Counted from the stretch's first letter, positions 1 to 10,007 are shown. The stretch: 64,000 bases of DNA from Herbinix sp. (GCA_029240245.1 JARBTJ010000004.1:154277-218276); one strand, 5' to 3'. Made by a program: numbers and translations. The notes: generated by a model not told the origin, from the letters alone.

Positions 1-850
1 AATTCACCTTCATCCAGGGAATACCATATTTCGTTTCTATCAACTCCGCAATATAATTTATGGATCGGTGGCATTGAACCAGGCTTAAGTTCGCCTGATG
101 TGAATTTTTCAAGTCATCCATGCTGCTGTTACCCGTAAAAGTCGATACTACCTCATAACCGATACGCTTTAATAAACGTTCTGTCTCCCAGCCATCACCA
201 CCAATATTATACTCACCAAGAAGATTGACGGAGAACTTATTCGTAATCTTGCGATCACCCTCCCCGATCACATATCGTACCAATTGGTTATTGGCGATAT
301 GATGTCCTGCTGATTGGCTGACTCCTTTATAGCCTTCACAGCTGAAGGCAATACATTTAATCTCATATTCCTTCTCCGCCCATTTCGCAACCGCATGGAT
401 ATCATCGCCGATCAATCCAACCGGGCAGGTAGAACAAATCATGATCGTGGAAGGCCGGAATAACTCCATTGCCTCAACAATCGCTTGTTTGAGTTTCTTC
501 TCACCACCAAAGACGATATCCGGTTCCTGTAAATCGGTAGAGAAGCAATACTGCAGATAATTCGCAACCCCTTCATCCTTCTTTGCTTTGTGGCGTCTGG
601 TTCCCCAAGAGTAAAAAGCGCAGCCGATGGGTCCATGGGTAATGATAAAGGCATCCTTGATCGGACCCAATACAACACCCTTGCAACCTGCATAGCAACA
701 GCCTCTCTGGGATATGATGCCCGGTATGGTACGGACATTGGCAGCGATCTCATTGTTATTCTCATTGTTGTTAACGCCCACCATATGTTCCTTACGGTTT
801 TTATAGACTTTGGAGTTATATTGATCCAAAACCCGATTCATAACGTTCAT
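1..850 (-). CDS. nifD: Nitrogenase MoFe protein alpha chain, 3' end cut by window edge
   Basis: NifD carries the FeMo-cofactor and half of the P-cluster of molybdenum nitrogenase, which reduces N2 to ammonia in the cytoplasm. Reading the minus strand from ATG at 850 gives 283 uninterrupted codons to the window edge. P-cluster cysteine motifs are visible: RGCCYAGCKGVV, ITHGPIGCAFYSW and STCPVGLIGDD, followed by SCEGYKGVSQSAGHHIANN and LVQCHRSINYIAE. The short N-terminus and the Cys next to the first P-cluster ligand resemble clostridial NifD. A GGGAGG ribosome site lies 6 bases before the start. The gene follows nifI2 with a 51-base gap. The C-terminal half, including the cofactor Cys and His ligands, is outside the window. 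Identification is firm. Confidence 0.96.
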   Translation of the reverse strand, partial: MNVMNRVLDQYNSKVYKNRKEHMVGVNNNENNNEIAANVRTIPGIISQRGCCYAGCKGVVLGPIKDAFIITHGPIGCAFYSWGTRRHKAKKDEGVANYLQYCFSTDLQEPDIVFGGEKKLKQAIVEAMELFRPSTIMICSTCPVGLIGDDIHAVAKWAEKEYEIKCIAFSCEGYKGVSQSAGHHIANNQLVRYVIGEGDRKITNKFSVNLLGEYNIGGDGWETERLLKRIGYEVVSTFTGNSSMDDLKNSHQANLSLVQCHRSINYIAELIETKYGIPWMKVN

Positions 851-901
851 AACAGCCTCCCTTCCACCGCACAATGGCGGCAAATGCCAAATACGAAATG
901 A

Positions 902-1285
902 TTAGTATGCATCCGTTGTCGTCTCCCCATTACGTACCCTGTAATTTTCACTTATGGGTAATACAAAGATTTTTCCGTCACCGGCATTACCGGTACAGTT
1001 TACATCTATGATGGTATTGACTACTTTATTCACTTCGGAATCCTCTACGATGATGGTGAATACCCGTTTGGAGATTAATCTGCTGGTTTCGGAGAGATAT
1101 TCTCCCTGTGAGGTGGCCGGAATCTCACCGGAATCAACGATCGACCTAAGCAGTGTCATATCTATCAACTTTTTCCCTCTTCCAAGGACCCTCCGACAGG
1201 TGAATGCAGGTATTCCGGTTTCCGCCAACGCTTCCTTTGTTACATTTACTTTATTTTGTCTGACAATCGCCATTACTTCTTTCAT
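902..1285 (-). CDS. nifI2: Nitrogenase PII-like regulator NifI2
   Basis: A 127-residue PII-family protein. In methanogens and clostridia NifI1 and NifI2 form a complex that binds dinitrogenase and shuts it off when ammonia is available, relieved by 2-oxoglutarate (established for the family). The N-terminus MKEVMAIVRQNKVN, the block FTCRRVLGRGKK and the C-terminal GNAGDGKIFVLPI are typical of NifI2, with the enlarged T-loop seen in this subfamily. The start is preceded by a GGAGG site. It lies between nifI1 and nifD, the order found in clostridial and archaeal nif operons. Confidence 0.94.
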   Translation of the reverse strand: MKEVMAIVRQNKVNVTKEALAETGIPAFTCRRVLGRGKKLIDMTLLRSIVDSGEIPATSQGEYLSETSRLISKRVFTIIVEDSEVNKVVNTIIDVNCTGNAGDGKIFVLPISENYRVRNGETTTDAY

Positions 1286-1376
1286 ATTGCCTCCAATCTG
1301 CTATATAAAACCTCTGACTTCCAGCTTAAGCTACTGGATCTTTAAATTATCGTACCCAAAATATTAAACTTCTGCC

Positions 1377-1703
1377 TTACAGTCCCTTTTTCCTTGTACT
1401 TATCGTATACGCCTCTTCTACCGGACTGACGAAAATTCTACCATCACCGAAATGTCCATTCTCACCGGTTCTTGCATACTTCATGATGATTTTAATCACA
1501 TCTTCTTTATCTTTATCCTCTACTACCATAAGAAGCATTTCCTTGGGAATTTCATCGTAATAAACTTCTCCAACCTTCACTCCCTTTTGTTTACCCCGTC
1601 CGTATACGTCCATTTTAGTGACTGCCGGAAAACCTGCGGATAATAATTCTGATAATACTATTCCAACTTTCTCTGGACGAATGATTGACCTGATTAATAC
1701 CAT
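1377..1703 (-). CDS. nifI1: Nitrogenase PII-like regulator NifI1
   Basis: A PII-family subunit of 108 residues, partner of NifI2 in post-translational switch-off of nitrogenase. The protein begins MVLIRSIIRPEKVGIVLSEL and contains the PII signature YGRGKQKGVKVGEVYYDE and the C-terminal GENGHFGDGRIFVSPVEEAY. An in-frame ATG at 1745 overlaps the end of nifH, but I chose ATG at 1703 because it has a GGGAGG site about 8 bases upstream and matches the usual NifI1 N-terminus. It starts 22 bases after the nifH stop. Confidence 0.93.
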   Translation of the reverse strand: MVLIRSIIRPEKVGIVLSELLSAGFPAVTKMDVYGRGKQKGVKVGEVYYDEIPKEMLLMVVEDKDKEDVIKIIMKYARTGENGHFGDGRIFVSPVEEAYTISTRKKGL

Positions 1704-1725
1704 AATAAAATCCTCCCTTTTATTT

Positions 1726-2651
<926 letters not shown>

Positions 2652-2705
2652 CTCTTAAATGTTTTGCGTAATAATTTTTATAGGTGATATTCTACCATCC
2701 GGAGT

Positions 2706-2733
2706 ATTATGATTCAATACATCGATTTGTCAA
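2706..2733 (-). promoter_or_regulatory. Sigma-A promoter of the nif operon
   Basis: On the minus strand TTGACA (2733-2728), a 16-base spacer and CATAAT (2711-2706) predict a start near 2699, giving a leader of about 150 nt before nifH. No -24/-12 sigma-54 element is seen, so control would act after initiation or through a factor not evident here. Confidence 0.65.
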
Positions 2734-2814
2734 AATTATTAATCTGTTTCAATTAATATTTGCACAATTTATACTAATACGTTGATTTTATTGAATCCTA
2801 CGGATGATTTGCAT

Positions 2815-3870
2815 CTATTTTTCTTTTAGTAGCAGTATATGCTCCTTTGGTAGTGTTATAAACTGTGGCAGCTTTTCCTGATAGATGTTCCTCCAGTCCT
2901 GCTTTGATAATACCCAGCAAACGCTTTCCGATTGTGGGCTATCCGAATTATGCAGCAGCACTTTATGATCGAAGGGTCCCTCCTGTAAGGAGGTCAATCC
3001 CGCCTTTATTGTATTAATATCATATGAATTCTGCGCAGGTTTTAAATGCTGTGACCGAATACCCACATATCGTATCTCCTCACCTACGAACTGGTTGACG
3101 CAAAGCTTTATATTCCAGTCAACTGCTAACACTTCGCTATCCGACAGCCTGCGCACTCTGGAGATATTTCTTAAACCCGTCAACTTTGCTGCTGTAATGT
3201 CCAAAGGACGTTGAAACACATCCTCTTTGTCCCCCATTTGAATTACCTTTCCCTGATCCATAACAGCTATTTTGTTACAAAAACGGTATAATTCATCCCT
3301 GTTGTGAGATACCATTAGGATGTCTCCGGTATAATCTGTCAGCATTTCACCAAGTTCCTGCTGAAGTTGATCCTTCAGATAAGAGTCTAAAGCGGTAAAG
3401 GGCTCATCAAACATCAGTATCTCCGGCTCATAAGCCATCATTCTTGCCAAGGCAACTCTCTGTTGTTCTCCTCCGGATAATTGATTTGCATATCGGTGTT
3501 GTAATTTCATAATATGGAATCTATGTAGGAGACTCTCGGCCACCGACCTTTTCATTTTATTTTTACGTACCGCTATTTCAATGTTTTCCCTTACTGTCAT
3601 GTGTGGGAAAAGTGCATAATTCTGAAACATAAAGCCAATATTTCTCTCTCTTGGTGCAAGGTTGACGGAATGCTCGGAATCATATAGAAGCCTTCCATTA
3701 TGAATGATTTTACCCTCATCCGGCGTCTCAATTCCGGCGATGCATTTTAATGTAAGACTCTTCCCGCAGCCGGAGCCCCCTAATAGACCTGTTGTATTTT
3801 TTTCTGTTTCAAATTTCATATGAAGCGTAAAAGATTTATATTTTTTTAATATATCAACCTTTAGACTCAT
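2815..3870 (-). CDS. modC: Molybdate ABC transporter ATP-binding protein
   Basis: The cytoplasmic ATPase that powers molybdate import with ModB and ModA. Walker A GGSGCGKS, the Q-loop in FMFQNYALFPHMTVRENI, the signature LSGGEQQRVALARMM, Walker B EILMFDEPFTALD and the switch His in VSHNRDELYRF are present in order. After about residue 230 a C-terminal region replaces or diverges from the usual MOP/TOBE molybdate-sensing domain. I chose ATG at 3870 (351 aa), overlapping the modB end by 17 bases; an in-frame GTG at 3891 has no better ribosome site. It is the last gene of modABC, next to nif, which fits molybdenum supply to nitrogenase. Confidence 0.93.
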   Translation of the reverse strand: MSLKVDILKKYKSFTLHMKFETEKNTTGLLGGSGCGKSLTLKCIAGIETPDEGKIIHNGRLLYDSEHSVNLAPRERNIGFMFQNYALFPHMTVRENIEIAVRKNKMKRSVAESLLHRFHIMKLQHRYANQLSGGEQQRVALARMMAYEPEILMFDEPFTALDSYLKDQLQQELGEMLTDYTGDILMVSHNRDELYRFCNKIAVMDQGKVIQMGDKEDVFQRPLDITAAKLTGLRNISRVRRLSDSEVLAVDWNIKLCVNQFVGEEIRYVGIRSQHLKPAQNSYDINTIKAGLTSLQEGPFDHKVLLHNSDSPQSESVCWVLSKQDWRNIYQEKLPQFITLPKEHILLLKEK

Positions 3871-4546
3871 GCTTCCTTCTCTCCCTCTCACGATAATGAT
3901 GGCTGACAGCGAAATAGTTCATAAAAAATATCATAAAAAACGATATTACAATCAATATCCCGCATAGAATGGCAGCTTCCTTCCGATTCCCCGCCTGAAT
4001 TGCCGTGTAGATAGCAAGCGGCATCGTCTGGGTTAGCTTAGGGATGTTACCGGCAAGCATAAGCGTTGCCCCAAATTCCCCGAACGCTCTTGCTAAGGCC
4101 AGGATACCCCCGGTACCAACTCCGGGTAATGCTAACGGCATAATAATTCTCCAGAAAATCTTACCTTCCGACATACCCAGGGTTCTTCCTGCATAAATCA
4201 AATTCCGGTCGACCTGTTCAAAAGCCGCCTTTGCTGAGCGGTACATTAACGGAAAAGAAATTACAACCGATGCCACGATAATTGCTGAACGTGTAAATAT
4301 AATCTTTATCCCTACTTTTGTGAGAAAAGCTCCGAGAAATCCATGCTTTCCCAATAGCATCAATAAAATAAAACCCGCAACCGTAGGAGGAAGGACCAGT
4401 GGAAGCGTCAGGATGACATCTGCCACCCGACGGATTCCCCGGTCGGATTTCACCACTTTATGTGCTGCGAATATCCCTAATACAAAAGTAATCATAGTGG
4501 CAGGAATTGCCGTAATTAATGATGTCCAAAGTGGTGCCCAGTCCAT
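3854..4546 (-). CDS. modB: Molybdate ABC transporter permease
   Basis: Inner-membrane permease of the molybdate importer, 230 residues with about five hydrophobic segments. The cytoplasmic EAA loop that docks on ModC is seen as AGRTLGMSEGKIFWRIIMPLALPGV, read here as two adjacent blocks, AGRTLGMSEGKIF and WRIIMPLALPGV. The start ATG at 4546 (MDWAPLWTSL) follows a GGAGG site; the longer reading to 4618 runs into modA and was rejected. It lies between modA and modC with a 17-base overlap into modC. Confidence 0.93.
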   Translation of the reverse strand: MDWAPLWTSLITAIPATMITFVLGIFAAHKVVKSDRGIRRVADVILTLPLVLPPTVAGFILLMLLGKHGFLGAFLTKVGIKIIFTRSAIIVASVVISFPLMYRSAKAAFEQVDRNLIYAGRTLGMSEGKIFWRIIMPLALPGVGTGGILALARAFGEFGATLMLAGNIPKLTQTMPLAIYTAIQAGNRKEAAILCGILIVISFFMIFFMNYFAVSHHYRERERRKHESKG

Positions 4547-4595
4547 TTTGTTCCTCCTTCCCGAACGCCGGTATGGCCAAATCCTTGACCTTTCA

Positions 4596-5363
4596 TTATT
4601 TAACTGGGGTGAAACCATATTTTATAAAAACTGTTTTTGTTTCTTCCGATTGCAGATAATCAAGAAATTCTTTTGCGGCGGACGCTGCCTTCGTATCCTC
4701 AATGATTGCCGCAGGGTATATAATTGTGCTATGACTTTCCTCCGGAGCATACGCGATTATTTTGACATTATCCGACCCAAATGCATCCGTTGCATAGACG
4801 ATACCAGCATCTGCATTTCCCGAGCTTACCCAGGTCAGTACCTCCGAAACATCCTTGCCATAGACCGCTCTCTTAGTTACCTCTTCCGCAATCCCAAGAT
4901 ACTCAAATACTTCCATTGCATATTGACCAGCCGGAACATACGCCGGGTCTCCGATAACGATTACCGGTGCCTTTGTAATTTCCAGCAGGCTGTTAATCTC
5001 GGCCTGATTATCGGTCGGAGTTATCAGAACGATTGTATTTTCCAGCAAGTCCCTTCTACTGCCTTTTAAAATTAAATTATCTTCCTCCAAGGCATTCATC
5101 TGCTTTTCGGCTGCTGATATAAATAAATCAATCGGAGCTCCTTCCCGAATTTGCTGTTCGAGGGCACCGGATCCTGCAAAAGTGAATGAAATTTTTACTT
5201 CCGGCCTGGCCTTCTGATACAGTCCTGTAATTTCCTCCATCGCCGGTTTTAAACTGGCTGCTGCGCCTATTAGTATTTCGTTGTCGCCGTTTTTTCTGCC
5301 ACAGCTCATGAGCAGTGATCCTATAAGAAGTATCATTAGGGTAAAAACTATTCTTTTCTTCAT
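4596..5363 (-). CDS. modA: Molybdate-binding lipoprotein
   Basis: Extracellular substrate-binding protein of the molybdate importer, anchored as a lipoprotein. The 255-residue product starts MKKRIVFTLM, has a signal peptide with lipobox LLMSCG, then the ModA core: LIGAAASLKPAMEEI, FTFAGSGALEQQI, APIDLFISAAEKQM, VPAGQYAMEVFEYL and GNADAGIVYATDA. These hold the Ser, Ala and Tyr residues that hydrogen-bond the oxyanion in the family. GGAGG lies about 10 bases before ATG 5363. A longer in-frame ATG at 5432 would place the signal peptide internally and was rejected. It heads modABC behind its own promoter and an attenuator-like leader. Confidence 0.94.
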   Translation of the reverse strand: MKKRIVFTLMILLIGSLLMSCGRKNGDNEILIGAAASLKPAMEEITGLYQKARPEVKISFTFAGSGALEQQIREGAPIDLFISAAEKQMNALEEDNLILKGSRRDLLENTIVLITPTDNQAEINSLLEITKAPVIVIGDPAYVPAGQYAMEVFEYLGIAEEVTKRAVYGKDVSEVLTWVSSGNADAGIVYATDAFGSDNVKIIAYAPEESHSTIIYPAAIIEDTKAASAAKEFLDYLQSEETKTVFIKYGFTPVK

Positions 5364-5450
5364 GGTAATTTGATTCCTCCTTTGAATGCCTGTTTTTAAT
5401 AAATACCAATACTTAACCACTTTATAGATCAATGTTTTGTAGATTGAAAC

Positions 5451-5530
5451 AAAAAAAGCGCCTTAGAATAGTTCTAAGACGCCTCTGTCAATGCTTTCTG
5501 ACATACAATTCATTTAATTCTCAATAATTA
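5451..5530 (-). promoter_or_regulatory. modA leader: two hexaloop hairpins and terminator, ANTAR-type antitermination candidate
   Basis: On the minus strand the modA leader holds, in order, hairpin P1 at 5530-5515 (TAATT-ATTGAG-AATTA), hairpin P2 at 5503-5486 (TGTCAG-AAAGCA-TTGACA) and an intrinsic terminator at 5482-5458 followed by seven T. Both hexaloops have A at position 1 and G at position 4, the signature known for RNAs bound by ANTAR-domain antiterminators. The terminator stem can extend into the 3' side of P2, so the two compete. The nifH leader carries a related terminator junction. Structures are seen; ANTAR control is inferred, and no ANTAR protein is encoded in the window. Confidence 0.7.
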
Positions 5531-5556
5531 CTACCGTAATTCATTAATTAGTCGTT

Positions 5557-5586
5557 ATTATATCGGCAGATAACCCTAATTGTCAA
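5557..5586 (-). promoter_or_regulatory. Sigma-A promoter of modABC
   Basis: On the minus strand TTGACA (5586-5581), an 18-base spacer and TATAAT (5562-5557) predict a transcript start near 5550, with a leader of roughly 185 nt that contains the hairpins at 5451-5530. Confidence 0.7.
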
Positions 5587-5666
5587 TACAATAATGTTAT
5601 AAATTTTTGATGGAAACAGGCACATAATATGTGAAATCATATAAAAATGAACCGCTATCGACAAAA

Positions 5667-6440
5667 TTAATGCTCACATTTCTCCACCAGCTTTTCGAAC
5701 CATTCCTCCGCCAGCTTCGTTTTCCTCTCAATATCCTCCAAAGAGGCAATTTGTGCAAAGAATTCCAGCCTTTTTCTCTCCTCAGCCGGAATATGATGAG
5801 AAATATGTATCAGATAATAATCCGCATTCGCCGGTGTATATATAATTCGAAGAAGATCAATCAACGGCTCCAGGACATATCGGTTATAATACGCATATGC
5901 CTCCAGATACTGCTTACGGTATACATACTTTAACACCCTGGAATGCTGGCTGTATCGGTATTTACACTCCATTCGCCTACCGGTATTCTGTTCCTGGAAC
6001 TCTTCTGCATTAAAATCCTTATACCGAATAATCTGATCCTTATCAAAGAGAACCATAGCGCCTTCTACCGCATTATTCTTAATATAGATGTATTCCTGCC
6101 GGTCCCTGCTGTGAAGCTGGAAGCAGAAATCAATCATCTGATACTCATCGGTACCGCTTAAATGATAAATATTCTGTCGAAGCTTCGGATGTCCATGCGG
6201 TATGACCGATTTATAATCAATCTCCGCCAGCTCTTTTAATGCCTCTTCTACCGCTGCCTTCGTCTCCATCTCATATTCATCTTCAAAATCAACATAGATA
6301 TCCAGATCCGAAAATTCATCCACAAGGCCGGACGCATCCGCGCCTTCAAGCCACATGGCATAAACATAGGGCAGCGGTATAAGCCTTTCCTTTAAATGCC
6401 CTATGATCCTCTCCCTGTTTAATAAAGTATTATGATCCAT
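5667..6440 (-). CDS. Nucleotidyltransferase-fold protein, substrate unknown
   Basis: A 257-residue cytoplasmic protein. Residues around 30-55 read LEGADASGLVDEFSDLDIYV, matching the polymerase-beta type nucleotidyltransferase pattern G-S/A...SDLD, in which the two Asp bind metal. The alpha-helical remainder resembles aminoglycoside adenylyltransferase-like and kanamycin-nucleotidyltransferase-like proteins, but no substrate can be read from the sequence. ATG 6440 was chosen because an AAGGGG site lies about 8 bases upstream; ATG 6458 has none. It stands alone between modA and the Crp/Fnr gene, all on the minus strand. Confidence 0.75.
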   Translation of the reverse strand: MDHNTLLNRERIIGHLKERLIPLPYVYAMWLEGADASGLVDEFSDLDIYVDFEDEYEMETKAAVEEALKELAEIDYKSVIPHGHPKLRQNIYHLSGTDEYQMIDFCFQLHSRDRQEYIYIKNNAVEGAMVLFDKDQIIRYKDFNAEEFQEQNTGRRMECKYRYSQHSRVLKYVYRKQYLEAYAYYNRYVLEPLIDLLRIIYTPANADYYLIHISHHIPAEERKRLEFFAQIASLEDIERKTKLAEEWFEKLVEKCEH

Positions 6441-6561
6441 TGCACAACCCCTTCTCATTGTTTCTATTCATTTTTCTTATTAACTTTGTAACACTTTCAT
6501 TAGCAAAAAAACAATATATCTTTACACATTATACAAGCATAATAACTCTCGTATCAGCCCT

Positions 6562-7251
6562 TCATTCCAGACACTCCGCCAGACCATCCTTATTAAGAAT
6601 TTTAAAGCTGTGCCCATAAAAATCAATCAGCCCCTCTTCTTTCATTCTCGACAGCTCACGGCACATGGAGGTACGGGAAACATTTAAGTAATCTGCCAGC
6701 TCTGTCCTGTTTTGCAGAATCTGAAACATACTGCTTTCTCTTTCATTCGCTTCATTAATCAAATAGCTAGCCAGCTTCTCCCTCATTCCCTTTAGTGTTA
6801 AAAGTTCCAACTTCCGATTCAAATTGACATTCTTCTCTCCTAAAACCACCATCATGTTTTGAATCAGGCTGATATGAAAGGAACAGGTGTTACCGCAGGA
6901 CTTGATAATTCTTTCATATGGTATATATAGAATTTGAGCAGCTTCCTTCACCCGTACCGATACGGGAGAAATGCGCTTTACCGTACACACGATTCCTTCG
7001 GCAAACATATGGGAGGGCTCTAAAAACGCCAGAATATATTTGTTCCCCGCCAAATTTTCCTTCACAATCTCTACCATGCCGGAGAGTACAATTCCAACGG
7101 AGCTGACTTTGTCCCCTGCCAAAATGATATATTCCTCTTCTTTATAGCTTTTGACCTGTGCCCCCAGGCAATTTAACAGATGCCCATAGTCCTGTTCCCC
7201 AATCCCTCGAAACAAAGCACATTTTCTTAATATCATATTGTACTGATCCAT
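6562..7251 (-). CDS. Crp/Fnr-family regulator, probable HcpR type
   Basis: A 229-residue transcription factor with an N-terminal cyclic-nucleotide-binding fold (about residues 10-120, including AGDKVSSVGIVLSGMVEIVKE) and a C-terminal winged helix with RTELADYLNVSRTSMCREL as recognition helix region. It lacks the CRP cAMP-binding signature and has no N-terminal FNR-type Cys cluster, although Cys11, Cys28 and Cys89 are scattered in the sensor domain. It is divergent from hcp, and a palindrome suited to a Crp/Fnr dimer lies in the shared intergenic region. By analogy with HcpR it would activate hcp in response to nitric oxide or related stress. The role is inferred from context. Confidence 0.85.
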   Translation of the reverse strand: MDQYNMILRKCALFRGIGEQDYGHLLNCLGAQVKSYKEEEYIILAGDKVSSVGIVLSGMVEIVKENLAGNKYILAFLEPSHMFAEGIVCTVKRISPVSVRVKEAAQILYIPYERIIKSCGNTCSFHISLIQNMMVVLGEKNVNLNRKLELLTLKGMREKLASYLINEANERESSMFQILQNRTELADYLNVSRTSMCRELSRMKEEGLIDFYGHSFKILNKDGLAECLE

Positions 7252-7396
7252 GTCGCCCTCCTGTTAAATGAGCATTCTCACCTTATTACGAATAGATGTC
7301 CCCAGCTTGATAAATAGAGAAACCATTTCAAGCTTTATTCTATTTGGAAATGTGCGTAGCAACCTTTGATATTTTTATTTTTCAATTTTTATCATT

Positions 7397-7412
7397 TGTA
7401 GCCACAGCTACA
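7397..7412. promoter_or_regulatory. Palindromic operator upstream of hcp
   Basis: TGTAGC-CACA-GCTACA is a perfect 6-4-6 inverted repeat of Crp/Fnr-site form. If the -10 element is TATACT at 7434-7439, the start would be near 7446 and the centre of the palindrome would lie about 41.5 bases upstream, the classic activating position. The site also precedes CTTTTTT and could form a weak RNA hairpin, but the operator reading fits the context better. Confidence 0.6.
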
Positions 7413-7521
7413 CTTTTTTATTATCAACTATATTATACTCACCTTGCAAACGAAAAGTCAATGCTGCAAGTGATTTGTTTTAAACCGCTTGTCATAAATA
7501 AATCTTAAGGAGAATATTAAA

Positions 7522-9159
7522 ATGGAAAACAAAATGTTTTGTTATCAGTGTCAGGAGACTGCCAATTGTGCAGGCTGTACCCAATTCGGAGTATGTGGGA
7601 AATCACCGGATTTATCAAGAATGCAGGATTTATTAATTTATGCTACCAAGGGCTTAAGTGCAATAACCACCGCTTTAAGAGCACAGGGCGAAGAGATCTC
7701 TACTGAGGTTAACCATTATGTAACCATCAATCTTTTTACTACAATCACCAATGCAAACTTTGATGATGAGGTATTTTATAAAAGAGTGCTCGAAACACTT
7801 TCTATGAAAGACAGCTTATTAAATAAAGTAAATGATAAAAATGTACTTCCCGAAGCGGCCGTTTGGACTGCACAAACCAGAGAAGATTTAGATGCAAAAT
7901 CCACCAAGGTTGGTGTTCTTACTACCGAAAATGAAGATGTCAGAAGCTTAAGAGAATTAATTATTTACGGTTTAAAAGGTTTAGCCGCTTATATGAAGCA
8001 TGCGAATGAGCTTAAGTATGATAATGCAGAAGTTAGTGCATTTATGCAGAAGGCTCTTGCCGCTACCTTAGATGATACCTTAAGTGCAAACGATTTAATC
8101 GCGCTCACCTTAGAAACCGGTAAATTCGGTGTGGACGGCATGGCACTTCTTGATTCCGCTAACACAGGAACCTATGGCAATCCGGAAATCACAAAGGTTA
8201 ACATCGGTGTTGGCACAAGACCCGGTATCCTTGTTTCCGGCCATGATTTAAGAGATTTAGAGCAATTATTAGAGCAGACAGAGGGCACCGGCATTGATGT
8301 TTATACTCACTCCGAAATGCTTCCCGCACACTACTATCCTGCCTTTAAGAAATACAGTCATTTCGTCGGAAACTATGGAAATGCATGGTGGAAACAGAAG
8401 GAAGAGTTCGAAAGCTTCCGCGGTCCGGTCTTAATGACCACCAATTGTGTTGTTCCTCCGGCTGCGTCATACAAAAACAGATTATTTACGACCGGCGCAA
8501 CCGGAATTACCGGCTGCGTTCATATTGACAGCAATGAAAACGGCATTAAAGATTTCTCCCAGATCATTGAGCTTGCTAAAACCTGTGAAGCTCCGATCCA
8601 GATTGAAAAGGGTGAAATCATCGGTGGCTTTGCTCATAACCAGGTACTTGCACTTGCAGACAAGGTAGTAGACGCAGTGAAGTCCGGTGCCATCAGAAAA
8701 TTCTTCGTTATGGCAGGTTGTGACGGTCGTCAGAAATCCAGAAACTACTACACCGAATTTGCTCAGGCTCTTCCGAAGGATACGGTTATCTTAACCGCCG
8801 GCTGTGCAAAATACAAATACAACAAGCTGAATTTAGGCGATATCGGTGGTATCCCGAGAGTACTTGATGCAGGCCAGTGTAATGATTCTTACTCCCTTGC
8901 CTTAATCGCTCTTAAATTAAAAGAAGTATTTGAACTTCAGGATATTAACGAGCTTCCGATCGCCTTTAACATTGCATGGTATGAGCAGAAAGCGGTAATC
9001 GTTTTACTTTCCCTTCTTTACTTAGGTGTTAAAAACATCCACTTAGGACCTACATTACCGGCTTTCCTTTCTCCGAATGTAGCAAAGGTGCTTGTTGAAA
9101 CCTTCGGTATTGCAGGTATCGGCTCTGTAGAAGACGACATTAAATTATTTTTAGAATAA
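7522..9159 (+). CDS. hcp: Hybrid cluster protein (hydroxylamine / NO reductase)
   Basis: A 545-residue cytoplasmic iron-sulfur protein with an Fe-S-O hybrid cluster. Members reduce hydroxylamine in vitro and are implicated in NO detoxification and protein S-nitrosylation. The N-terminal cluster motif [15 protein letters not shown] followed by GVCGK is seen at residues 5-26. Hybrid-cluster residues occur later in [35 protein letters not shown] and LTAGCAKY. The length is that of the class with a single N-terminal Fe-S motif. TAAGGAG lies 10 bases upstream. It is divergent from the Crp/Fnr gene and is followed by a broken gene and a hemerythrin gene, which may be co-transcribed. Confidence 0.97.
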   Translation: MENKMFCYQCQETANCAGCTQFGVCGKSPDLSRMQDLLIYATKGLSAITTALRAQGEEISTEVNHYVTINLFTTITNANFDDEVFYKRVLETLSMKDSLLNKVNDKNVLPEAAVWTAQTREDLDAKSTKVGVLTTENEDVRSLRELIIYGLKGLAAYMKHANELKYDNAEVSAFMQKALAATLDDTLSANDLIALTLETGKFGVDGMALLDSANTGTYGNPEITKVNIGVGTRPGILVSGHDLRDLEQLLEQTEGTGIDVYTHSEMLPAHYYPAFKKYSHFVGNYGNAWWKQKEEFESFRGPVLMTTNCVVPPAASYKNRLFTTGATGITGCVHIDSNENGIKDFSQIIELAKTCEAPIQIEKGEIIGGFAHNQVLALADKVVDAVKSGAIRKFFVMAGCDGRQKSRNYYTEFAQALPKDTVILTAGCAKYKYNKLNLGDIGGIPRVLDAGQCNDSYSLALIALKLKEVFELQDINELPIAFNIAWYEQKAVIVLLSLLYLGVKNIHLGPTLPAFLSPNVAKVLVETFGIAGIGSVEDDIKLFLE

Positions 9160-9346
9160 TCCGATTATGAAAAGGAAATTCTATTGATAAACAATCAATA
9201 GATCCTCCATCCATTTACTATCCGTAGTGCCTGCAATGGGAAAGCCAGAAACGCTCATTGTAGGCATTTACATTCCCCCTATCTGTAGCTTCAGTGAAAT
9301 ACTGCACCTTGATAGCGCAGATAAACAACAGAAAGGAACGTGAACT

Positions 9347-9954
9347 ATGAGCGCATTTTTAGGCCCGATTCATTATTGGCTTTATCATAAGATACAACTG
9401 CAGCAGTCGATTGTCGATGAGCTGTATGAACTGGAAATCAATATGGTTTATACCTTAAGGATGAGTGTGACCGTGAATTTGGCACCTTCGAAAACAAACC
9501 GCTGGAGGAAATGATTGATCACGGTAATATCCACGGCTGGCTCCAGGAAAGAGTATCCCAGGTGGAATATAAATATGCTTATTGCGTCACTCATTTGATG
9601 CAAAAATCCCCGGATGCGTTTCATCAGGTAAAGAATATCCTTAAGAATAACGGAACAAAACTGGGACACTCCCTTACAGGAACAGACCTCAGTGCGCCTT
9701 ACCTTTATAAAGTGATTTCAGACAATTTACTCGACGGTATGCCCTGCGACCATGCCAACTGCGTGGTGGATCAGAGTCCGGAGGAAATTGAATGGAAACG
9801 TAATGTCTGCGTCCACAGTCCTTATTGGGAGGAAACAGACGGTGACATTAAACTTTATTATGACCTTCGCGATGCCTGGCTCTTAGGCATGATAAATGCG
9901 TGTGGGTATCAATTAATCAAAATAGATCCTGTTACTTATCGTATTAAGAAATAA
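9347..9954 (+). pseudogene. Conserved clostridial protein interrupted by a frameshift
   Basis: ATG at 9347, with GAAAGGA upstream, reads MSAFLGPIHYWLYHKIQLQQ and continues to about residue 30, then enters the wrong frame and stops at 9512-9514. The adjacent -1 frame carries the natural continuation (GNQYGLYLKDECDREFGTF at about 9433-9490) and runs through MIDHGNIHGWLQERVSQVEY to a stop at 9952-9954. One missing base near 9431-9436 would restore a protein of about 202 residues. I do not know its function. It has Cys and His residues and sits between hcp and a hemerythrin gene, so a redox role is possible. No slippery heptamer suggests programmed shifting; a genuine mutation or a sequence error is likelier. 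Confidence 0.7.
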
Positions 9955-10007
9955 TCTTAATACTTATATAAAACAACGAATAATATATGAAAGGTGGTTT
10001 GAAGCAA

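Noticed and set aside
439..765. Minus-strand open frame of 108 codons
   Set aside because: It overlaps nifD in another frame. The nifD frame encodes all the conserved Cys motifs without a stop, and this one resembles nothing.
7397..7420. Terminator in the hcp leader
   Set aside because: The inverted repeat is followed by CTTTTTT, but the 6-bp stem is short and the site lies upstream of the likely -10 element, so an operator fits better.
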